A DNA stretch of 11,442 nt, from assembly GCA_031285245.1 (NCBI GenBank), contig JAITWN010000140.1, forward strand, positions 1-11,442, given 5' to 3'. Every line of letters begins with the position of its first letter. Positions within the stretch are counted from its first letter, which is position 1. This DNA comes from Chromatiales bacterium (GTDB lineage: Bacteria > Pseudomonadota > Gammaproteobacteria > SZUA-140). The position numbers and the translations under genes are program-made. The notes under the pieces are model-generated. The model saw only the letters and a list, made by a program, of their open reading frames with translations. It was not told the DNA's origin and searched no databases. Shown piece by piece: positions 6,104 through 11,442 of this stretch.

Positions 6104-8596
6104 ATGAATACACAGGGGAGTCCCGCATCTCAGGGATCGCAGTCACGCCGCTTTGGCATGGATGTCGAGGCGATCAAGTCTGCTATGACCGACATTCTGG
6201 AATGTCGCGTCGGCAAGGATATATACACGGCAACGACGCGAGATTGGTTCGATACCATGGCCTATCTAGTGCGCGACCGCATGGTCGAGCGCTGGATGCA
6301 GACCACGCGTGGCTACTATCGCAAGGATGCCAAGCGCGTCTATTACTTCTCGATGGAGTTCCTGATCGGCCGTTCGTTGCAGAATGCCTTGCTCAATCTC
6401 GGTATATTGGATGCTGCCGAGCAGGCGATGCACAATTTTGGCATTAATCTCGATGAAGTGCTGGAGATCGAACCCGAGGCGGCACTTGGCAATGGCGGTC
6501 TTGGGCGGCTCGCGGCCTGCTTTCTCGATTCCATGGCGACTATCGGCATCCCCGGCTACGGCTATGGCATCCGCTATGAATACGGCATGTTCCGTCAGGT
6601 GATCGAGAACGGCAGCCAGGTCGAGCATCCGGATAACTGGCTGCGTTACGGCAACCCCTGGGAGTTTGCGCGCGCGGAAATCATTTATCCGGTGCGTTTC
6701 AACGGCCGTATCGTCGATGTCACTGATGAGGATGGCCAGCTCCGTCATCACTGGGTCGATACCGACGAAGTGATCGCCATGGCGTACGACATGCCTATTC
6801 CGGGTTACGGTGCGAGCACTGCCAACAATATGCGGCTGTGGTCGGCGAAGTCTTCGCGTGACTTCGATCTTGGCTATTTCAACGAAGGCAATTACATCAA
6901 AGCGGTCGAGGCCGAAGCGCAGTCGGAAAACATTTCGCGCGTGCTCTACCCGAGCGATACCACCTACATGGGGAAAGAGCTGCGGCTGCGTCAGCAATAC
7001 TTCTTCGTCTGCGCTTCGCTGCAAGACATCCTGCATCGTCACGAGCGTTTTCACGGCAGCTTCGACAATCTGCCCGACAAGGTCGCCATTCAGCTGAACG
7101 ACACACATCCGGCGATTGCCATCGCCGAGTTGATGCGCATTCTGATTGATGTCCATGGCTATGAATGGCCGCGCGCGTGGAAAATCGTCACCGGCACATT
7201 CTCATACACCAATCACACGCTGATGCCCGAAGCGCTCGAAGTGTGGTCGGTGAAGCTCTTTGGTCGCGTGCTGCCACGCCATTTGCAGATCATCTACGAC
7301 ATCAATTTCGAGTTTCTCAAAGAGGTTATGCATCGCTGGCCCGGTGATGCGCAGTTGCAGCAGCGCATGTCCATCATTCAGGAAACGCCGGAGCGCGGTG
7401 TGCGCATGGCACATCTGGCGATCATTGGCAGCCATCATGTGAATGGTGTTGCGCGTCTGCACACCGAATTGATGAAGGCAACGATATTTGCTGATTTCGC
7501 GCGTTTTGACGCATCGAAATTCATTAACATGACCAACGGCGTCACGCCGCGTCGCTGGCTGCATCACATCAATCGTCCGCTGTCGCTGCTTATAAGCTCG
7601 CACATTGGCGATGAATGGGTGAGCGATCTAGATCAGCTCGAACGCCTGGCGCCCCTTGCGGCCGATCCTGGGTTTCGTGCGCAGTTTCATGCCGCCAAGC
7701 AGCACAACAAGGAGCGCCTTGCGGCCTTGCTGCATCAGCGTCTGAACATCGATGTGCGCACCGATTCCGTCTTCGATGTGCAGATCAAGCGCATTCACGA
7801 GTACAAGCGTCAGTTGCTTAACGTGCTTCACATCGTGACTGCGTACAACCGCATTCGCCATCGCGCGGCGCAAGCGCCAATCGTTCCGCGCACGTTTATC
7901 TTTGCCGGCAAGGCGGCCCCGGGTTACGTGCTCGCCAAGCTCATCATCAAGCTCATCAACGACGTCGGTGACATCATCAATAACGACCCGGCGGCGAACG
8001 ATCTGCTGCGCGTGGTATTCATCCCGAATTACGATGTTTCGACCGCGAGCGACATCATGCCGGCGGCCGATCTTTCCGAGCAGATTTCCACCGCCGGCAC
8101 CGAAGCTTCGGGCACCGGCAACATGAAGCTGGCACTCAATGGCGCGCTCACTATCGGCACGCTGGATGGCGCCAACATCGAGATCCGCGATGCGGTAGGT
8201 GCAGACAATATCTTCATCTTTGGCCATACCGCCGAAGAGTTGGCGCAGATGGAAAGCTATTCAGCGCGCGCGGTGTATCAATCCAATGACGAGTTGCGCG
8301 ACGTTATGGATATGATATTCAAGGGATTTTTCTCGCCGGACCAACCTGATCGATATCTGCCACTCTACGATGCCCTGCTGGTGAAAAATGATCGCTTCCG
8401 CGTGCTTGCCGACTACGCTTCATATATAGAGTGTCAGGAGCGCGTTTCCTGCCTTTATGAAGACAGCGCGGCCTGGACGCGCACGGCGATCACCAACGTT
8501 GCCCACATGGGCCGCTTCTCCAGTGATCGCACCATCCGCGAGTATGCGCGCGAAATCTGGCATGTGCCGACCATGTCGCTCTCCTCCCAGATCTGA
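6104..8596 (+). CDS. glgP: Glycogen/maltodextrin phosphorylase (GT35 family)
   Basis: This PLP-dependent enzyme phosphorolyses alpha-1,4-glucans (glycogen or maltodextrin) to release glucose-1-phosphate in the cytoplasm. The 830-residue product has family hallmarks across its length: MEFLIGRSLQNAL (84-96), GNGGLGRLAACFLDS (129-143) in the N-terminal half, and the pyridoxal-phosphate signature EASGTGNMK (667-675), in which K675 is the Schiff-base lysine, followed by the conserved NGALTIGTLDGANIEI. Length matches bacterial GlgP/MalP (about 800-830). The ATG at 6104 is preceded by GGAG (6096-6099) four bases away, which supports this start over M19. The gene is divergent from gspD and ends nine bases before rsmG, so readthrough into the rsmG-par block is likely. 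No other glycogen gene is in the window. GlgP versus MalP substrate preference cannot be settled by eye. Confidence 0.97.
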   Translation: MNTQGSPASQGSQSRRFGMDVEAIKSAMTDILECRVGKDIYTATTRDWFDTMAYLVRDRMVERWMQTTRGYYRKDAKRVYYFSMEFLIGRSLQNALLNLGILDAAEQAMHNFGINLDEVLEIEPEAALGNGGLGRLAACFLDSMATIGIPGYGYGIRYEYGMFRQVIENGSQVEHPDNWLRYGNPWEFARAEIIYPVRFNGRIVDVTDEDGQLRHHWVDTDEVIAMAYDMPIPGYGASTANNMRLWSAKSSRDFDLGYFNEGNYIKAVEAEAQSENISRVLYPSDTTYMGKELRLRQQYFFVCASLQDILHRHERFHGSFDNLPDKVAIQLNDTHPAIAIAELMRILIDVHGYEWPRAWKIVTGTFSYTNHTLMPEALEVWSVKLFGRVLPRHLQIIYDINFEFLKEVMHRWPGDAQLQQRMSIIQETPERGVRMAHLAIIGSHHVNGVARLHTELMKATIFADFARFDASKFINMTNGVTPRRWLHHINRPLSLLISSHIGDEWVSDLDQLERLAPLAADPGFRAQFHAAKQHNKERLAALLHQRLNIDVRTDSVFDVQIKRIHEYKRQLLNVLHIVTAYNRIRHRAAQAPIVPRTFIFAGKAAPGYVLAKLIIKLINDVGDIINNDPAANDLLRVVFIPNYDVSTASDIMPAADLSEQISTAGTEASGTGNMKLALNGALTIGTLDGANIEIRDAVGADNIFIFGHTAEELAQMESYSARAVYQSNDELRDVMDMIFKGFFSPDQPDRYLPLYDALLVKNDRFRVLADYASYIECQERVSCLYEDSAAWTRTAITNVAHMGRFSSDRTIREYAREIWHVPTMSLSSQI

Positions 8597-8605
8597 GCGC
8601 TGCCC

Positions 8606-9277
8606 GTGAGACCACCGCCAGGTTTTGCTTCGCCGCAGGCGCGTCGTCGTTTCAGCGCAGAGATCATGGCGGGTGCCGCCGCGATGAAGGTGGCGCTCGG
8701 CGATGAGGTCGCAGATCGTCTCGTTGAATACCTCGCCCTACTCCACAAATGGAATGCCGCCTACAATCTCACTGCTGTGCGCGACCCCGAGCAGATGGTG
8801 GTGCGCTTGGTGCTCGACAGCCTGAGCATCGTGCCTTCGGTGCAGGGCGTGCGCGTGCTCGACATCGGCAGCGGCGCGGGCCTGCCCGGCGTTCCGCTCG
8901 CCCTCGCCCGCCCTGAGCTCGCTGTGACTTTGCTCGACAGCAATCGCAAGAAAACTCGTTTCCTGTTGCAGGCCGCTGGTGAGCTTGGCCTTGCCATGGT
9001 GAGCGTAGCAGCGCAGCGCGTGGAAGATCATGTGCCGACGCAGCTCTATGACTGTGTGATGTCACGCGCGTTTTCTTCGCTTGCAGAGTTCGCCACGCTC
9101 GCCGCTCGTCTCTGCCGGCCGGGCGGTTTGCTGCTGGCGATGAAAGGTCGCTATCCCGGTGATGAGATCGCGGCGATTCCCGCTGGCTGGGAGTTCGCGG
9201 GCAGTGAGGAACTGCATGTGCCGGGTCTTGATGCGCAGCGCTATCTGATTCGATTGATCAGGCAGCCGCACGACTGA
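8606..9277 (+). CDS. rsmG: 16S rRNA (guanine527-N7)-methyltransferase RsmG
   Basis: RsmG (GidB) uses S-adenosylmethionine to methylate N7 of G527 in 16S rRNA; loss is known to give low-level streptomycin resistance. Visible hallmarks, numbered from the GTG at 8606, are LLHKWNAAYNLTAVRDPEQM (45-64), the SAM-binding loop VLDIGSGAGLPGVPLA (84-99), LLDSNRKKTRFL (109-120), SRAFSSLAEF (153-162) and LAMKGRYPGDEI (177-188). The product is 223 residues from GTG; the Escherichia coli protein is about 207. An ATG at 8666 (residue 21), with AGAG four bases before it, gives 203 residues and a leader closer to the usual length, so the first 20 proline- and arginine-rich residues may not be translated. It starts nine bases after glgP and precedes parA, as rsmG commonly does. 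Confidence 0.96.
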   Translation: MRPPPGFASPQARRRFSAEIMAGAAAMKVALGDEVADRLVEYLALLHKWNAAYNLTAVRDPEQMVVRLVLDSLSIVPSVQGVRVLDIGSGAGLPGVPLALARPELAVTLLDSNRKKTRFLLQAAGELGLAMVSVAAQRVEDHVPTQLYDCVMSRAFSSLAEFATLAARLCRPGGLLLAMKGRYPGDEIAAIPAGWEFAGSEELHVPGLDAQRYLIRLIRQPHD

Positions 9278-9287
9278 ACACGCACGC

Positions 9288-9305
9288 CGCATTGCTGCGA
9301 TTTTT
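9288..9305 (+). terminator. Weak terminator-like hairpin after rsmG
   Basis: CGCA and TGCG can pair around a four-base TTGC loop, and the stem is followed by A and five T. The stem is only four base pairs, so termination would be partial at best. It lies between the rsmG stop and parA, where partial termination followed by a new promoter would make sense. Confidence 0.22.
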
Positions 9306-9332
9306 GTACTTGCCGCCGGTATCTAGTATCTT
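9304..9332 (+). promoter_or_regulatory. Weak candidate promoter for parA
   Basis: TTGTAC (9304-9309, three of six -35 matches) and TATCTT (9327-9332, four of six -10 matches) are 17 bases apart in the 94-base rsmG-parA gap, about 40 bases before the parA start. The match is weak and the spacing is its best feature. The gap is otherwise unremarkable. Confidence 0.25.
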
Positions 9333-9361
9333 TGCGCCTCGTATTTCCGCTCCCAGGCACC

Positions 9362-9418
9362 ATGTCTCGAAATGGCCAGAATCCTAGCAATAGCGAATCA
9401 GAAAGGTGGCGTTGGTAA
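9362..9418 (+). CDS. Possible 18-residue leader peptide overlapping parA start
   Basis: An ATG at 9362, with AGG at 9355-9357 four bases before it, opens an 18-residue frame that runs over the parA start in a different frame and stops at 9416-9418, about 45 bases into parA. The parA ATG itself has no good Shine-Dalgarno sequence. The peptide (ending ESERWRW) resembles nothing I know. It may be a chance frame; alternatively ribosomes initiating here could reduce or re-route initiation at parA. Confidence 0.15.
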   Translation: MSRNGQNPSNSESERWRW

Positions 9419-10190
9419 AACCACGACCAGCGTTAACCTGGCAGCGTGTCTTGCCGCCACGCGTCGCCGCGTGCTGCTGGTCGATCTCGATCCGCAAGGC
9501 AATGCGACCATGGGTAGCGGCGTTGATAAAGCACGGTTACAAGCGACTAGCTGCGAAGTGCTGCTCGGTGAATGCACTCTTGGTGATGCTTTGGTGCGCG
9601 AGGTTGCCGCAGGTTATGCGTTGCTGCCGGCCAATGGTGATCTCACCGCAGCTGAAGTCGAGCTCATGACTCGCCCTGAAAGCGAGCAGCGTCTCAAGCT
9701 CGCGCTCGCGCCGATCCTTGCAGATTACGATTACATCGTCATCGATTGTCCGCCCGCGCTCAACATGCTCACGCTAAATGCGCTCGTCGCTGCGCAGGGC
9801 GTGGTGATTCCGATGCAGTGCGAATATTACGCGCTCGAAGGTTTGACTGCGTTGCTCGATACCGTCGAGCAGATTCGCTCCACACTCAACTTTGATCTGC
9901 GCGTCGAAGGTTTGCTGCGCACCATGTATGATCCGCGCAATAAACTTGCGAATGATGTTTCCGCGCAATTGCTCGCGCATTTTCCTGAACAGGTGTTCAA
10001 CACCATCATTCCGCGCAACGTGCGTCTCGCTGAAGCGCCGAGTCATGGTCTGCCAGCGATCATGTATGATAAGCAGTCGCAGGGCGCACGCGCTTATCTC
10101 GCGCTTGCCGGTGAAATGTTGCGCAGGGAAATGAAAGAACAGACGGCGCCAGCAACAACGACTGCGCCAGACACGGCGCCGGTGGCGTGA
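9372..10190 (+). CDS. parA: Chromosome partitioning ATPase ParA (Soj family)
   Basis: ParA is the ATPase that binds DNA non-specifically and moves ParB-parS complexes, helping place replication origins. The 272-residue protein begins MARILAIANQKGGVGKTTT, with the deviant Walker A motif KGGVGKT (11-17, signature lysine K11 and nucleotide lysine K16), Walker A' DLDPQGNAT (38-46, D40) and Walker B YIVIDCPP (121-128, D125). There is no N-terminal helix-turn-helix extension, so it is the short chromosomal type rather than a P1-like plasmid ParA. The C-terminus (about 256-272) is a low-complexity Ala/Thr/Pro tail beyond the conserved fold. The ATG start is fixed by the conserved N-terminus, although no good ribosome site precedes it. 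The following parB and upstream rsmG form the usual gammaproteobacterial cluster. Confidence 0.97.
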   Translation: MARILAIANQKGGVGKTTTSVNLAACLAATRRRVLLVDLDPQGNATMGSGVDKARLQATSCEVLLGECTLGDALVREVAAGYALLPANGDLTAAEVELMTRPESEQRLKLALAPILADYDYIVIDCPPALNMLTLNALVAAQGVVIPMQCEYYALEGLTALLDTVEQIRSTLNFDLRVEGLLRTMYDPRNKLANDVSAQLLAHFPEQVFNTIIPRNVRLAEAPSHGLPAIMYDKQSQGARAYLALAGEMLRREMKEQTAPATTTAPDTAPVA

Positions 10191-10212
10191 ACTCAATCGC
10201 ATCGAGCGCGCC

Positions 10213-10217
10213 GGGAG
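10213..10217 (+). promoter_or_regulatory. Ribosome binding site deciding the parB start
   Basis: GGGAG lies five bases before the ATG at 10223. This is a strong Shine-Dalgarno match at good spacing and favours that ATG over the GTG at 10187, which overlaps the parA stop. Confidence 0.7.
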
Positions 10218-10222
10218 ACAGA

Positions 10223-11164
10223 ATGAATACAAAGAGAAGAGGGCTGGGTCGCGGTCTGGATGCTTTGCTTGGTGGCAAGAGCCAAGCGAGCGCAACGCCT
10301 GAATCAACAGCGCAGCCCGCTTCCGTTACGCCAGCCAGCAGTGATACGAATGCATTACGCGCTGACGTGCCAGTCACTAGCGCGCCCGCATCAACGCGCA
10401 TCCCTACGCTTCCCGTCGATATGCTCGGCCGTGGCCGTTATCAGCCGCGCTCGGATATGCGTCAGGAAAGTTTGCAGGATCTTGCCGATTCGATTCGTGC
10501 CCAAGGTGTGGTGCAGCCGATCGTAGTGCGTCCGCTCGCTTCTGGTAATTACGAAATCATCGCGGGTGAAAGGCGTTGGCGTGCCGCGCAAATGGCTGGC
10601 CTGCACGAAGTGCCAGTGGTGGTGCGTGATGTGCCCGATCAGACCGCGATGGCGATGGCGCTGATCGAAAACATTCAGCGTGAAGATCTCAATCCGCTCG
10701 AAGAATCCGTCGCGCTGAAACGTTTGATCGAAGAATTCGGCATCACCCATCAGCAAGCCGCCGAAGCCGTGGGGCGTTCACGCGCAGCGGTGAGTAATCT
10801 GCTGCGACTTTCCGAATTGAATGAAGACGTGAAGCGCCGCATCGAAGAACGTGAACTCGAAATGGGACATGCGCGCGCCCTGCTCGCTCTGCAAGGTGAG
10901 GCGCAGAGTCATGCGGCTGAACAAGTCGCAACGCGTGGTCTCTCGGTGCGTGAAACCGAACAGCTCGTGCGTCGTCTGCAAAGCGCGCTAAATAAATCTG
11001 CGCCCGCGCCAGTTGATCCCGATGTGCGTCGTCTGGAAGTGGAAGTCTCTGAGCGCATCGGTGCGAGCGTTGCGATTCAATACAACGCCAAGGGCAAAGG
11101 CAAGTTGGTAATCAGCTACACCAGTCTTGATGAGCTCCAAGGCATCCTCGATCACATCCAGTGA
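10223..11164 (+). CDS. parB: Chromosome partitioning protein ParB (Spo0J family)
   Basis: ParB is a CTP-dependent DNA clamp that loads at parS sites near the origin and partners ParA. From the ATG at 10223 it has 313 residues, beginning MNTKRRGLGRGLDALLG, the conserved N-terminal motif that contacts ParA. A low-complexity linker (about 18-58) follows, then the ParB/Srx domain with IPTLPVDML (60-68), the CTP-binding GERRWRA (115-121) and ENIQREDLNP (149-158), a helix-turn-helix that reads parS (about 174-196, ITHQQAAEAVGRSRAAVSNLL) and a C-terminal dimerisation domain (about 266-313). The open frame extends 12 codons upstream to a GTG at 10187 overlapping the parA stop, but GGGAG before 10223 and the family N-terminus favour the ATG. 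Coupled to parA, 32 bases downstream of its stop. Confidence 0.97.
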   Translation: MNTKRRGLGRGLDALLGGKSQASATPESTAQPASVTPASSDTNALRADVPVTSAPASTRIPTLPVDMLGRGRYQPRSDMRQESLQDLADSIRAQGVVQPIVVRPLASGNYEIIAGERRWRAAQMAGLHEVPVVVRDVPDQTAMAMALIENIQREDLNPLEESVALKRLIEEFGITHQQAAEAVGRSRAAVSNLLRLSELNEDVKRRIEERELEMGHARALLALQGEAQSHAAEQVATRGLSVRETEQLVRRLQSALNKSAPAPVDPDVRRLEVEVSERIGASVAIQYNAKGKGKLVISYTSLDELQGILDHIQ

Positions 11165-11207
11165 AACAGTGCATCATCACCGCACGCGATTTTTTCCTTG
11201 TGATGCG

Positions 11208-11236
11208 TTCAAGTTTTCTGTGCGCTGAAGTATACT
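11208..11236 (+). promoter_or_regulatory. Candidate promoter for atp operon
   Basis: TATACT (11231-11236) matches five of six -10 bases. TTCAAG (11208-11213), 17 bases upstream, is a poor -35. Transcription would begin near 11243, giving a short leader of about 22 bases to the atp gene. The 100-base gap after parB holds nothing else clear. Confidence 0.4.
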
Positions 11237-11264
11237 CGGCGCCGCATAATTTCCGGGGCGTGGC

Positions 11265-11442
11265 ATGAAGCAGCCCACGCCACAGACACCTCCAGGTGGT
11301 AGCCTGATTTTATTGAGCGCGGGATCGATTCTGAGCTCGATGGTTGTTGCGGGATTTCTGCTCGGATATGCAGTGGATCATTGGCTAGATAGCCGTCCGG
11401 CCTTTATGCTAATATGCGCCGGGCTTGGGGTAGTCGGCGGGT
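11265..11442 (+). CDS. AtpZ/AtpI-family protein, partial (cut by window end)
   Basis: This is the start of a small membrane protein of the AtpZ/AtpI group (ATPase_gene1 family) usually found first in the F1Fo ATP synthase operon, where members are thought to help c-ring assembly or divalent-cation handling. The visible 59 residues show a short polar, proline-rich N-terminus, a first hydrophobic helix containing SMVVAGFLLGYAVDHWLD (about 25-42), and a second hydrophobic segment with ICAGLGVVGG (50-59). The GY-x2-D-x-WLD pattern fits AtpZ-type proteins better than the longer Escherichia coli AtpI. GGGG at 11255-11258 precedes the ATG. Its place right after parB matches the usual par-atp order. 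The gene runs off the window, so the remaining helix boundary and length are unknown. Confidence 0.8.
   Translation, partial: MKQPTPQTPPGGSLILLSAGSILSSMVVAGFLLGYAVDHWLDSRPAFMLICAGLGVVGG

Noticed and set aside
6266..7156. 296-residue minus-strand open frame inside glgP
   Set aside because: It is antisense to highly conserved phosphorylase sequence, and its residue pattern mirrors glgP codons; no ribosome site or domain supports it.
11153..11168. Possible parS site at the parB stop codon
   Set aside because: GTGAAACA at 11161-11168 equals the right half of the consensus parS, but the left half matches only two of eight bases, so it is a half-site at best. I found no full parS elsewhere in the window by eye.
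11169..11195. Possible terminator after parB
   Set aside because: GTGC/GCAC gives only a four-base stem with a nine-base loop, and the six-T run starts four bases after it. A second pairing (11171-11176 with 11201-11206) has a 24-base loop. Neither is convincing.

Overview
The window reads as ordinary, gene-dense chromosome from a moderately GC-rich gammaproteobacterium. The evidence is a type II secretion (T2SS, general secretory pathway) operon, a rsmG-parA-parB block leading into the ATP synthase region, and protein sequences that look gammaproteobacterial throughout. I cannot name a genus from sequence alone. There are no tRNA or rRNA genes, CRISPR arrays, insertion sequences or phage genes, and I found no undescribed system.

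Layout. The left half (about 142-5983) is a tightly packed minus-strand operon read right to left: gspD (outer-membrane secretin), gspE (cytoplasmic ATPase), gspF (inner-membrane platform), gspG (major pseudopilin) and gspH (minor pseudopilin). Genes overlap or sit 9-12 bases apart. The operon lacks gspC in front of gspD. The expected gspI does not follow gspH: the leftmost 141 bases are low-complexity C/G-rich sequence with no pseudopilin start, so either the operon stops here or the window edge is not native sequence.

A short divergent control region (about 5984-6103) separates gspD from a plus-strand run: glgP (glycogen/maltodextrin phosphorylase), rsmG (16S rRNA m7G527 methyltransferase), parA and parB (chromosome partitioning). 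glgP and rsmG are 9 bases apart and parA/parB are nearly contiguous. The rsmG-parA-parB-atp order is the common gammaproteobacterial arrangement, but glgP stands where mnmG (gidA) usually is. The window ends inside an AtpZ/AtpI-family gene that normally opens the F1Fo ATP synthase operon, with its own probable promoter.

Functionally the window joins three things: an envelope secretion machine (D, E, F, G, H cover outer-membrane pore, motor, platform and pseudopilus), storage-polysaccharide breakdown, and a housekeeping block of ribosome modification, chromosome segregation and ATP synthase. The points most worth checking are the abrupt left end after gspH, a shortened loop in GspG, a perfect small palindrome over the proposed gspD promoter, and the glgP-for-mnmG synteny break. 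No gene-free stretch exceeds 300 bases.
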